From Pseudoalteromonas rubra (lineage in GTDB: Bacteria > Pseudomonadota > Gammaproteobacteria > Enterobacterales > Alteromonadaceae): a stretch of DNA of 64,000 nt. Shown here one piece after another: positions 37,548-46,154 of the stretch. Positions within the stretch are counted from its first letter, which is position 1; each line of letters opens with the position of its first letter. The position numbers were made by a program, and so were the translations under genes. Location of the stretch: the NCBI RefSeq assembly GCF_001482385.1, contig NZ_CP013612.1:744001-808000 (forward strand), given 5' to 3'. The notes under the pieces were generated by a model. The model was not told the origin of the DNA. It did no database searches and was given only the letters and a program-made list of their open reading frames with translations.

Positions 37548-37778
37548 ATGGATTTCTACATACTAAAAAAACAAGAGAAACTCGTTGCCATACCGGCGGA
37601 CGAACAGAACTGTAAAGAGTATCTGGATAACGGCTACTTTTATGTTGATAAAGTAGCTGCGTGTAACGAGAAATCGGCACTGAAACGCCTTAATGGCAGA
37701 CAGAACCGTTATCTTCGTGCGTTGTGGTTGCTTGTGATCCCGGTGATGATTTTCGCCTGGCGTAAACTCAGCCATTAA
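37548..37778 (+). CDS. Small membrane-anchored protein, unknown function
   Basis: This 76-residue protein starts at ATG 37548, preceded by GGTGAG; a GTG 12 bases earlier is possible. A soluble basic part is followed by a C-terminal transmembrane helix (ALWLLVIPVMIFAWRKL), so it is tail-anchored. No family is recognised. It lies 53 bp before sbcD. Confidence 0.6.
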   Translation: MDFYILKKQEKLVAIPADEQNCKEYLDNGYFYVDKVAACNEKSALKRLNGRQNRYLRALWLLVIPVMIFAWRKLSH

Positions 37779-37831
37779 CCTATTCAGCTAAGCAGTGTAT
37801 ATTAACCGGCATTAAGGTTAAGGAACGCTGC

Positions 37832-39052
37832 ATGAAGGTTTTACACACATCCGACTGGCATCTGGGTCAACAGTTTTACGAGCACAGCCGTCATGCTGAA
37901 CATCAGCATTTTCTCGACTGGCTGTGCGTCACACTCACTTCTCATCAAATTAATGTACTGATAGTCAGTGGCGACATTTATCACAGTGCCACCCCTTCGG
38001 CGATGGCTGAGCAGCAGCTGTATGCCTTTATCAGGCGTGCAAAAGCCGATAATCCAGACTTACACATTGTTATCACTGCAGGCAATCATGATTCAGCCAA
38101 TCGAATAGAAACGGCTAAACCACTGTTGAGTCAATTCGACACCCATGTTGTCGGCCGGTTTGATAAGCATAATCCCCAGGATGTGGTAAAAACCCTCAAT
38201 ACTGGCCTTGGCACTTTGCAGGTTGTGGCCATGCCGTTTTTACGCAGCGCCGATCTGGATACTCAAGCCGATGATCCTTTGGCCTATCAACGTGGCGTTG
38301 AACGTGCGTACCAGGCTGCTTACCAGGGGTTAGATGCACAACTTCCGGTGCTGGCTATGGGTCATTTACATGCCAAAGGTGGCAGTATTTCCGGCGATTC
38401 AGAGCGCAATATTACCATTGGCGGATTTGATGCCATTACTGCGGATGTGTTTGGGGAACGTCCCGATTACGTTGCGCTTGGACACTTACATAAAGCGCAA
38501 AAAGTCGCTGGCAGCGAGGCTATTCGCTATTGCGGTACACCTCTGCCGATGTCGTTTTCTGAGCGTAATTATCGTCATCAGGTACTGCTGGTGGAATTTT
38601 CCGACAACGAGCTTTGCAGTGTAAAGCCCCTTGACGTGCCGCGCCTTAAACCGGTGATTTTACTGCCCGAACGCGGTGGGGCGACGTTGGATGAGCTCAT
38701 TGCTTTGCTCAACGAACTCGACTTATCGCAATACCAGAATCAGGGTACAGCAACACCTTACTTGAGGCTGCGGCTCAACGCCAGTGATACCGACAGTCAG
38801 TTTCGCACTAAGATTGAACAGGCACTGGCGAATAAACAAGTGCACTTCTGTGGCATTGAGCGTGTGCGTAATACGCAACAGAGTACAGACATGCCGCATT
38901 TTGAAGACCTGGGACAGGTTGAGAAACTGGAACCTATGAGTTTATTGGAACTGGCGTATCGGGCACAGATAGATAGTGAACAAGCCGTGCCACAAGCTTT
39001 GCAGGATTGCCTGATGCAAGTGCTGGCCAGTGTACAGGAACAGGAAGCATGA
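37832..39052 (+). CDS. sbcD: SbcD exonuclease subunit
   Basis: This 406-residue Mre11-type nuclease pairs with SbcC to cut hairpins and process blocked ends. All phosphoesterase motifs are present: SDWHLGQ at the start, SGDIYHS near 48, TAGNHDS near 86 and MGHLHAKG near 176. The length matches E. coli (400). The stop codon overlaps the sbcC start (ATGA), giving tight translational coupling. Confidence 0.96.
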   Translation: MKVLHTSDWHLGQQFYEHSRHAEHQHFLDWLCVTLTSHQINVLIVSGDIYHSATPSAMAEQQLYAFIRRAKADNPDLHIVITAGNHDSANRIETAKPLLSQFDTHVVGRFDKHNPQDVVKTLNTGLGTLQVVAMPFLRSADLDTQADDPLAYQRGVERAYQAAYQGLDAQLPVLAMGHLHAKGGSISGDSERNITIGGFDAITADVFGERPDYVALGHLHKAQKVAGSEAIRYCGTPLPMSFSERNYRHQVLLVEFSDNELCSVKPLDVPRLKPVILLPERGGATLDELIALLNELDLSQYQNQGTATPYLRLRLNASDTDSQFRTKIEQALANKQVHFCGIERVRNTQQSTDMPHFEDLGQVEKLEPMSLLELAYRAQIDSEQAVPQALQDCLMQVLASVQEQEA

Positions 39053-42000
39053 AACTACTAGGGATCCAGGTGCAGAATCTGGCGTCACTGGCGGATGCCG
39101 ACATTGATTTTACCCAGCCACCGTTAAAAGACACCGGCCTGTTTGCCATCACTGGCGATACTGGCGCGGGCAAAAGCACCTTGCTTGATGCAATATGTCT
39201 GGCACTGTACGGTAAAACCGCACGACTCAAGGCCGACGCAAAAAACAAAGTGATGCTCAACGGCGATGAGCTGAAACTCAATGATCCCCGAAACTTGCTG
39301 CGTCGTGGCTGTGTCAGCGCCCGTGCCGAGGTAACATTTTGTGGTCAGGATGGCAGTCAATACCGTGCCAGCTGGCGCGTCGGTCGCGCCCGTAACAAGC
39401 TGGATGGCCGTATTAAAGAAGCTGAGCATCAGGTCGTACGCCTTGCTGATGATACGGTACTGACAACTAAAACCACCGAGGCCAAGCAGCTGCTGGAACA
39501 GTTACTGGGTCTGAACTTTGAACAGTTTTCTCGTGCGGTGCTTCTCGCACAGCATGAATTTGCTGCATTTTTGAAAGCCAATAGTGATGAGCGGGCACAA
39601 TTACTCGAAACCCTTACCGGCACGGCTAAGTTTAGCGTGATAGGTAAAGCCATATTTGAGCATCACAAAGCAAAGCAAGATGCGCTGGAACAGCGTAAGC
39701 AATCACTGAACCATGTGAATCTACTGAGTGATGAAGCACTGGCCGAAAATCAACACACCGCAGCGGGTTTGACGGCAGCCATTGCCACGGCTCGTGATGA
39801 AGAAAAGCATCTGGAGCAAGGCATTTTCTGGCATCAGGCTTGTAACAAGCTGGCTGAGCAATGTCATCAGGCTGAGCTGGAACAGGCCGATTGCCAGCAG
39901 CGACTGACTACGCAAGCGCATGACTTTGACAAAGCGAGACGCGCCAAAGCTGTAGAGGTGATCGCAGATAACCGGGCCCAGGCTCGGGATATGACTGCCC
40001 AGCTTAAACAATTAGAGCTTGATATCAGCCAGTTGCAACAGCAGGACTTCGCGCCGCAGATCCGGATCGCGCAAGATGAACTCCAAGCCGCTCAGACACG
40101 ACTCAGTGAGGCAAAAAACCAGTTGCAGATCAGTACCCCTGCCCTTCAATCATTACGCGAGCTGGACCAGCAGCGCGAAGCCAACAAACAGCTGCTGGCA
40201 CAAAACAGTGCAGAACATAACGAGCAACGTGAGCAGCATGAAGCATTGCAACAGCGCAGTGAAACACTGGGGGCTCAGCTACAAAAGGATGGTCAGCAGG
40301 TTGCCCGGTTGCAGCAAAAGTGCCAGGCAGATCCGGACCTGACGCGTGTGAGTGAGCAGTGGTCACAGGTAAGCGGTGCATTAAAGCACTGGCAGGCATG
40401 TCAGGCACAGCTCGGTAAACTGGCCCAAGAGCAACAGCACACAAAAGCCAGTGCAGACAAAGACACGCAAACACAACAGGCGCTGCAACCCAGGCTGACA
40501 GAATTACATCAACAGTTGGCCGGTATTGAGCAAAACCTGAGCGTGACTCAGTCGCAGCTGAGCGAATTGGATTATGAGACCTTACAATTTCAGCGTACCC
40601 AGTTAATTCAGGCGCAGCAAAATCAGTCACAGCATGCCCAGCTGCAACAGGAGCAGGGCGAGCACCGACTTCACATTGATCGTTTGCGGCATCAACATCA
40701 CAGCCTGCAACAGCAACTTAAAGACACTGAGCAGCAAGATGAACTGACCAGACAGCGAGTTTTGCTGACTCAGGAAAATTTGCAGCAAGTCCGCTTTCGG
40801 GCCAGTGACAGTGTTAGTAAACTGAGAACGCAGCTGGTTGCGGGCCAGGAGTGCATGGTGTGTGGCTCGACGGAGCACCCTTATGGTGTAGATCACATCG
40901 ACAGTCACTGGCAAACCCTGATTGCTGATTTTGAATCGCAATATCAGGCTGCTGAACAAGCCCGCGCGCAGACGCAGCAACGTTACCATGACCTGGTTGG
41001 TCAGGCTGAGCAATGCAATGGTCAGTTACAGGCGGCACTGCAACATGAAGCACAACTCAATAGCAAGCTTGCGCAAATTGCCGAATTACTGGCGCAGTTG
41101 CCTGTTGAGTTTCGCAATATCGCGGACCCTCAGGCGTTGCTGGCTCAGTTGGATCACAAGCTACAAACCTACAGCCAGCTGAGTAAAACACAGCAACAGC
41201 TTTGGCAGCAACAGCAGACAGCTCAGCGCGACATACAGCAACTGGAACAACAAAACCAACAGTTACAAAGTCAGCTCGAACGTGCCGCCCAGGCAATGGC
41301 TTATGCCCAAACCAGGCAAACAGAGCTTGCGACGGAGCAGCAAGAAACCCTGTCGCAGATCCGGCAGGTATATTCAACCTCTGCGTGGTGGCACGCGTTT
41401 GAGCAATCACCCGAGCAGGCGATCACTCAACTGGGCGAGCAAGTGCATGTCAGACAGCAGCAACTGCAACAGCTCAGTGAATTACAGCAAAAGATTGACG
41501 AAGGTGAACAGCAGGCTAAATTGCTACGCCAGCAAAGTCAGGATAAGCAGGCACAGCTTGATAAAACGGCCCATGCCCGTCAGACACTGACTGATAAAGG
41601 GGACGTACTGACCCGTGAACGAACGGCGATTCAGCCACTTGAGATTAGCGCAGACAACTGGCATCAGTCTTTACTGGATGAACAACAGCACGCTGAAAGC
41701 ACCCAGGCTCAGGCAACGCAGCGTGTTGCAGATCTGCGTCAGGCGCAGGAATCACAGGCACTGACGCTGGCACATAAGCAGCAATCACAACAGCAACTGC
41801 AAGAATCGCTGGCAAAAGTTCAGAGCCGTTACCAGAGCTGGCTGGTGGAGCTGCAAACTCAGTTCGACACGCTTAGCGAAGCGGATGTTGAGGCGCTGTT
41901 ACAGTGGGATAAGTCGCAGTGGCAAGCCTTGCTGGCCGAATATGAGGCTGTGAGCAAAGCTCTACACACTGCGCAGAATAAACACATTCATCTGCATGAA

Positions 42001-42705
42001 GAACTGGCATCTTTACGGGCTAAGCCTGTGACTGAGCAAGGCCAGGCGCAGCTTACTGAGCGACTGGCTCAGTTGCAACAAGCGCGCGATGCCAATCAGG
42101 CACAACTGATCAGTGTAAATACAGTACTGAAACAGCATGAAGACAACCAGGCTTATCTGGCCGAGCAATATGAGGCACTTCAGGCGCAGCAGGCTGAATA
42201 CGAGCACTGGCACCTGTTAAATCGCTTGTTGGGTGATGCCACGGGTAAAACCATGCGTAACTTGGCTCAAACACAGACACTCAGGATCTTGTTGCAATAT
42301 GCCAATCACCACCTCAGCAGTCTGAGTCATCGTTACCGCCTGACCGTCATCGGCCAGTCGCTGGAGATCGCCATTATTGACCGTGATATGGCCGATGAGC
42401 AGCGCAGTGTAAACACTTTGTCCGGTGGTGAGTCCTTCCTGGTTTCCTTGGCGCTGGCATTGGGCCTCGCGTCTCTGTCTTCTAACCAGGTGCAGATCAA
42501 TTCGTTGTTTATCGACGAAGGGTTCGGCACTTTGGATCCACAAACGCTCAGCGTGGCACTGGACGCACTCGATGCATTGCAGTCACAAGGGCGCAAAGTG
42601 GGCGTGATCTCTCATGTGGCCGAAATGACCGAGCGGGTAGCCACGCAAATTAAAGTACAGAAACAGGCTGGCGGCTTTTCGTCGGTTACCATCAGTGAAC
42701 GATAA
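39049..42705 (+). CDS. sbcC: SbcC exonuclease subunit (Rad50-like ATPase)
   Basis: From ATG 39049, which overlaps the sbcD stop, the protein has 1218 residues, longer than E. coli SbcC (1048) because of an extended Gln-rich coiled coil. The N-terminal P loop GDTGAGKSTLLDAICLALYG lies near residue 35. The zinc hook CMVC is near residue 602 in the middle of the coiled coil. The signature TLSGGESFLVSLALALGL and Walker B LFIDEGFGTLD are at the C-terminus. The long coiled coil with repeated Gln codons is unusual but intact. Confidence 0.96.
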   Translation: MKLLGIQVQNLASLADADIDFTQPPLKDTGLFAITGDTGAGKSTLLDAICLALYGKTARLKADAKNKVMLNGDELKLNDPRNLLRRGCVSARAEVTFCGQDGSQYRASWRVGRARNKLDGRIKEAEHQVVRLADDTVLTTKTTEAKQLLEQLLGLNFEQFSRAVLLAQHEFAAFLKANSDERAQLLETLTGTAKFSVIGKAIFEHHKAKQDALEQRKQSLNHVNLLSDEALAENQHTAAGLTAAIATARDEEKHLEQGIFWHQACNKLAEQCHQAELEQADCQQRLTTQAHDFDKARRAKAVEVIADNRAQARDMTAQLKQLELDISQLQQQDFAPQIRIAQDELQAAQTRLSEAKNQLQISTPALQSLRELDQQREANKQLLAQNSAEHNEQREQHEALQQRSETLGAQLQKDGQQVARLQQKCQADPDLTRVSEQWSQVSGALKHWQACQAQLGKLAQEQQHTKASADKDTQTQQALQPRLTELHQQLAGIEQNLSVTQSQLSELDYETLQFQRTQLIQAQQNQSQHAQLQQEQGEHRLHIDRLRHQHHSLQQQLKDTEQQDELTRQRVLLTQENLQQVRFRASDSVSKLRTQLVAGQECMVCGSTEHPYGVDHIDSHWQTLIADFESQYQAAEQARAQTQQRYHDLVGQAEQCNGQLQAALQHEAQLNSKLAQIAELLAQLPVEFRNIADPQALLAQLDHKLQTYSQLSKTQQQLWQQQQTAQRDIQQLEQQNQQLQSQLERAAQAMAYAQTRQTELATEQQETLSQIRQVYSTSAWWHAFEQSPEQAITQLGEQVHVRQQQLQQLSELQQKIDEGEQQAKLLRQQSQDKQAQLDKTAHARQTLTDKGDVLTRERTAIQPLEISADNWHQSLLDEQQHAESTQAQATQRVADLRQAQESQALTLAHKQQSQQQLQESLAKVQSRYQSWLVELQTQFDTLSEADVEALLQWDKSQWQALLAEYEAVSKALHTAQNKHIHLHEELASLRAKPVTEQGQAQLTERLAQLQQARDANQAQLISVNTVLKQHEDNQAYLAEQYEALQAQQAEYEHWHLLNRLLGDATGKTMRNLAQTQTLRILLQYANHHLSSLSHRYRLTVIGQSLEIAIIDRDMADEQRSVNTLSGGESFLVSLALALGLASLSSNQVQINSLFIDEGFGTLDPQTLSVALDALDALQSQGRKVGVISHVAEMTERVATQIKVQKQAGGFSSVTISER

Positions 42706-42714
42706 GGAGACATC

Positions 42715-43380
42715 ATGCCCAGTTTTACACAGGATGAAGCAGCCCATTACGACAGCCGTATTGAGCGCCTGGTGCCTGGTTATCAGCTGCTCCATGAATT
42801 GATGCAGGCACAAGTACAGACTGTGCTCCCTGAGGAGGCGCAAATTTTGATCGTGGGAGCTGGCACGGGCAAAGAAGTATTACAGCTGGCCCACAGCAAT
42901 CCGCACTGGACCTTCATCGTACAAGATGTGTCTGACGACATGTTGGCCATCGCAGATCAAAATTTTACTAACTCTGGGCTCTCGGAGCGTGTAACCATAC
43001 ATTACGGGCCACTGGAGTCCGGGCAATATCAGGCTGATGTCGCATTGTGCCTGCTGGTGATGCATTTTGTGCCGGATAATGGCGCTAAGCTGGCACTACT
43101 AGCGTCAATTCACAGTAACCTCAAGCCTGGTAAACAGCTGCTACTGGCAGACTTGATGAAGCCCGAAACCCAGTTTGAGCGCGAGTCTCAGCTTAAGCAC
43201 TGTCGCGCTATGGGGCTGACTGCGGTTGGTGAAGAACGTATGCGATACAATCTGGAGCACGAATTTTACCCACTCGACAGGATCCGGCTGGCAGAGCTGT
43301 TAGATGAAAGTGGCTTTTCGTCCGCGCATATGTTCTTTAAAGCCCTTGGATTCAGTGGCTTAACTTGCGTCAGGCAATAA
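42715..43380 (+). CDS. Class I SAM-dependent methyltransferase
   Basis: This 221-residue protein has methyltransferase motif I (LIVGAGTGKEVLQLA near residue 44), an acidic residue after the second strand (FIVQDVSDDML) and the post-motif region ALCLLVMHFVPD. The substrate is unknown. It starts 9 bp after sbcC (AAGGAGA upstream of the ATG), so it is probably part of the sbcDC operon. One iteron-like site lies inside it, encoding DQNFTN. Confidence 0.85.
   Translation: MPSFTQDEAAHYDSRIERLVPGYQLLHELMQAQVQTVLPEEAQILIVGAGTGKEVLQLAHSNPHWTFIVQDVSDDMLAIADQNFTNSGLSERVTIHYGPLESGQYQADVALCLLVMHFVPDNGAKLALLASIHSNLKPGKQLLLADLMKPETQFERESQLKHCRAMGLTAVGEERMRYNLEHEFYPLDRIRLAELLDESGFSSAHMFFKALGFSGLTCVRQ
42954..42972 (-). 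promoter_or_regulatory. Iteron-like site inside the methyltransferase gene
   Basis: On the minus strand it reads GTTAGTAAAATTTTGATCT, matching all but one of the defined positions of the origin iteron. Confidence 0.5.
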
Positions 43381-43381
43381 G

Positions 43382-43924
43382 TCAGGCATGGCCTGTATTG
43401 AGCAACTCAACTAATTTTGAGATCTTAATATTACTAAGCTGGCGATAATCCAAATACGGGCAGATCAGTAAGTTATTGATGGGATCAATGGCAAACTCCT
43501 CATCCAGCCAATGCAGAGAGTTAGTAAAAATATGATCCCGGAGCAATGTCTTTGCATAGGTGCGACCCGCTATGATGTGCCAGTCATAGCGATTTGCTGC
43601 CAAGTCTGGCGCAGAAAACAGCAATGCCTCCTGACATCCCCTCTGTAACAGTCGCTTATCCCGGTATTTTTGCCAGCTTGGATAATGTTCTGGTTGGTTA
43701 GTAAAATCGTGATCTGGGTGACTGAGCTCAGCTATAAACTTGGCATACACATTAAACACTTTGCGCCAGCCATTGCCGCATTGCTGGTTGATATAATCAA
43801 TTTCTCCATCCTGTAAGGCTATGACTTTATTTAACTTTTGATATTCTGAAAGTTTTGGTGGGTGCTCGACATAAATGGCCAATAACCCCTGCTCTGCGCC
43901 AAATCCGTAAGTTGGTAAATTCAT
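43382..43924 (-). CDS. Hypothetical cytoplasmic protein
   Basis: This 180-residue protein starts at ATG 43924 (MNLPTYGFG), preceded by AGAGATC; an upstream ATG at 43960 would add 12 residues but lacks a good ribosome-binding site. No signal or membrane segment is present. I recall a DUF of similar proteins in Pseudoalteromonas but cannot name it with certainty. It is convergent with the methyltransferase, leaving one base between stop codons. Two iteron-like sites lie in it and both encode D-x-x-F-T-N. Confidence 0.65.
   Translation of the reverse strand: MNLPTYGFGAEQGLLAIYVEHPPKLSEYQKLNKVIALQDGEIDYINQQCGNGWRKVFNVYAKFIAELSHPDHDFTNQPEHYPSWQKYRDKRLLQRGCQEALLFSAPDLAANRYDWHIIAGRTYAKTLLRDHIFTNSLHWLDEEFAIDPINNLLICPYLDYRQLSNIKISKLVELLNTGHA
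43520..43538 (+). promoter_or_regulatory. Iteron-like site in the hypothetical gene (1)
   Basis: GTTAGTAAAAATATGATCC matches the origin iteron except for the last base. The gene reads the opposite strand as DHIFTN. Confidence 0.5.
43697..43715 (+). promoter_or_regulatory. Iteron-like site in the hypothetical gene (2)
   Basis: GTTAGTAAAATCGTGATCT matches the origin iteron at all but one defined position and lies 177 bp from the previous site. The gene reads the opposite strand as DHDFTN. Confidence 0.55.
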
Positions 43925-43987
43925 GATCTCTGAAAAGGTGTATTCAATTGCTGAGCACATTATACCTGTTTTTGTTATTCAATCCTG

Positions 43988-44004
43988 TGTAAACCCCCTT
44001 TACA
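43988..44004. promoter_or_regulatory. 17-bp dyad TGTAAA-CCCCC-TTTACA (copy 3)
   Basis: A perfect six-base inverted repeat with a five-C spacer lies between the divergent hypothetical gene and the PhoX-like gene, about 160 bp upstream of the latter. It is the opposite orientation of copy 1. Confidence 0.5.
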
Positions 44005-44166
44005 TCTAAAGGTAGCAATAAATTATTCCCCTTGTCTTTTCTTTGACTTATAACTGACTGAAAACCTTAATATTTAAGCAATGTATCTGTAACCGGTTCA
44101 CCCCAACCTATTGTGCGCTTTATAACAATAACTGTAGCAATCGTAGCAACTAACTCGGAGTAACTA

Positions 44167-46089
44167 ATGAAGCGCATAGCATATTCGTTGATCGCCGCTG
44201 CCGTCACAGTGGCATTGACCGCCTGTGATGGTGATGATGGTAAACAAGGCCCTCAGGGCGAGCAAGGTGTTCAGGGTGAGCAAGGTACTAACGGTACTAA
44301 CGGTACTAACGGTACTAACGGTACTAACGGTACTAACGGTACTAACGGTACTAACGGTACTAACGGTACTAACGGCACTGATGGTGTTGCAGGCAAAGAT
44401 GGTCAAAATGGTGGTTCAGGCTTGATCCGTATCGCCACTGTGCCAGCAGGTGCTGAGGTCACAGGTTTGTTCCTGAGCGAGCAAGGCGATCTGTTCTTCA
44501 ATGTACAGCACCCCAGCGATGCGAATACATTGGTAGATGGTAATCAGCGCCCGTATAACGGCGGTACTGTGGGTGTACTAACCGGTGTTAACTTCAATGA
44601 GTTGCCACGTAATATTGTGAGCTCACCCGTTCCAGCGACAGAGTTTGAGATGCAAACGGTTGTGACTGCGATTGGTCAATATCAGATCCTGGGTCAGACT
44701 GGTGATGTGTATGCCGAGCTGGGCGAAAAAGGCCTGGCCGGTGGCTTAGGTGTACACTACGGTATCACTTCTGGTGATAAGATCATTGAAAATGATAACC
44801 CGGACTTCAATGGCTTTATCCCAAGTGCTGACGAAGAAAATACAGGTTACCTGTTTACTAACTGGGAATCATACCCAGGTGGCATGAGCCGTCTTAAAAT
44901 GAGCAAGAGCGACGCAGGTACATGGAGCATCGAAGAAGCCATGATGCTCGATTTTGATGCTGTGCAAGGCACCGCGGCAAACTGTTTTGGTTCTGTTTCT
45001 CCGTGGGGTACGCCGTTGACGTCTGAAGAGTGGATCGTAAGATCTAAAGTTGATACTACTCAAAATCCAGAATGGAATGACCCGGCCTTTACAAAAATCA
45101 ACAGAATGAAAGAGCTGGTTGCACCTGAATTCCCTAACCCTTACCGCTACGGTTATATTGCTGAAGTGCAAAATCCACTTTCTGATACACCAGATGTTGT
45201 GAAACATTTCACCATTGGTCGTTACGAGCATGAAAACTCCTTAGTTATGCCTGATGAACGCACAGTGTACTCCTCTCAGGATGATACCGGCGGTGTACTG
45301 TTTAAGTTTATTGCGGATCAACCTAAAGATCTTAGTTCAGGTACGCTTTATGGTGCGAAATTGACGCAGGACAAAGGCCTGAATGATCCGGCTGTGACTG
45401 GCTTTGATGTGACCTGGGTTGAAATTGCATCGGGCACCAATGCCGAAATTGAAGCCTGGATTGCTGAGTACGATGAGATCGACACTGAAGACTTCGTTGA
45501 AGGCCAGACAAGCTATCTTTCTGTGGCTGACGTAAAAGCATGGGCAGACGGTGCAGAAACTTACCCAACACTGGCGCAAGGTGGTGGCTTGGTTACGGCG
45601 GGCAAGCCAATGGATAACCGTTCAGCATTCCTGGAGTCTCGTCAGGCGGCAAGGCAATTGGGCGCAACGGCAGAATGGCGCAAACTGGAAGGGATCAGCA
45701 TCAACTACGATCGCGTAGTAGAAGCCGTAACTGGTCAGGACATGGTTCCAGGCGAAGTGGTTGAACAGGCATACATGTATATCGGTGTTGCCGACATTGA
45801 CGACACGATGACTGGTGATGAGGGCGATATCCGATTGTCTGCGCGTGTTAAAGATTGTGGTGGTGTTTACCGTGCCCACATCGATAACAACTACAACCTG
45901 ACTCGTATTGAGCCTGTGGTTATGGGTGGTACGCACCGCTCTAGCCTGACTGGCGCACAAGAGTGTGATGTCAATCAGCTATCTCAGCCTGATAACGTGA
46001 TTGTTATGCAGGACGGCCGCATCATCATTGGTGAAGACGGTATCCAGGAAAACAACACCTTGTGGTTGTACGATCCTAACTCTAAGTAA
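44167..46089 (+). CDS. PhoX-family (DUF839) lipoprotein with collagen-like region
   Basis: PhoX enzymes are Ca- and Fe-dependent phosphatases common in marine bacteria. This 640-residue protein has a signal and lipobox (LTAC near residue 20) instead of the usual TAT signal. Directly after it is a Gly-x-y stretch at about residues 22-85 (GKQGPQGEQG followed by ten GTN triplets). The DUF839 part follows, with GYLFTNWESYPGGMSRLKM, FTIGRYEHENSLVMPD and VYSSQDDTGGVLFKF, which include likely metal ligands (Asn, Glu, His, Asp). The collagen-like stalk probably holds the enzyme away from the membrane. A terminator follows. A phosphatase role is likely but not proved. Confidence 0.85.
   Translation: MKRIAYSLIAAAVTVALTACDGDDGKQGPQGEQGVQGEQGTNGTNGTNGTNGTNGTNGTNGTNGTNGTNGTDGVAGKDGQNGGSGLIRIATVPAGAEVTGLFLSEQGDLFFNVQHPSDANTLVDGNQRPYNGGTVGVLTGVNFNELPRNIVSSPVPATEFEMQTVVTAIGQYQILGQTGDVYAELGEKGLAGGLGVHYGITSGDKIIENDNPDFNGFIPSADEENTGYLFTNWESYPGGMSRLKMSKSDAGTWSIEEAMMLDFDAVQGTAANCFGSVSPWGTPLTSEEWIVRSKVDTTQNPEWNDPAFTKINRMKELVAPEFPNPYRYGYIAEVQNPLSDTPDVVKHFTIGRYEHENSLVMPDERTVYSSQDDTGGVLFKFIADQPKDLSSGTLYGAKLTQDKGLNDPAVTGFDVTWVEIASGTNAEIEAWIAEYDEIDTEDFVEGQTSYLSVADVKAWADGAETYPTLAQGGGLVTAGKPMDNRSAFLESRQAARQLGATAEWRKLEGISINYDRVVEAVTGQDMVPGEVVEQAYMYIGVADIDDTMTGDEGDIRLSARVKDCGGVYRAHIDNNYNLTRIEPVVMGGTHRSSLTGAQECDVNQLSQPDNVIVMQDGRIIIGEDGIQENNTLWLYDPNSK
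44284..44373 (+). repeat. Ten copies of a 9-bp repeat (GGTACTAAC)
   Basis: The repeat is perfect for 90 bp and encodes ten Gly-Thr-Asn triplets within the PhoX-like lipoprotein. The number of units is likely to vary between strains without changing the frame. Confidence 0.95.
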
Positions 46090-46100
46090 TTGTAAGACTC

Positions 46101-46131
46101 GCGGTGCCCGTTCGTGGCACCGCATTTTTTT
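46101..46131 (+). terminator. Terminator after the PhoX-like gene
   Basis: GCGGTGCC, a 7-base loop and GGCACCGC are followed by seven T residues. Confidence 0.85.
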
Positions 46132-46154
46132 ATCCAAAAATGGGCGTCATAAAA

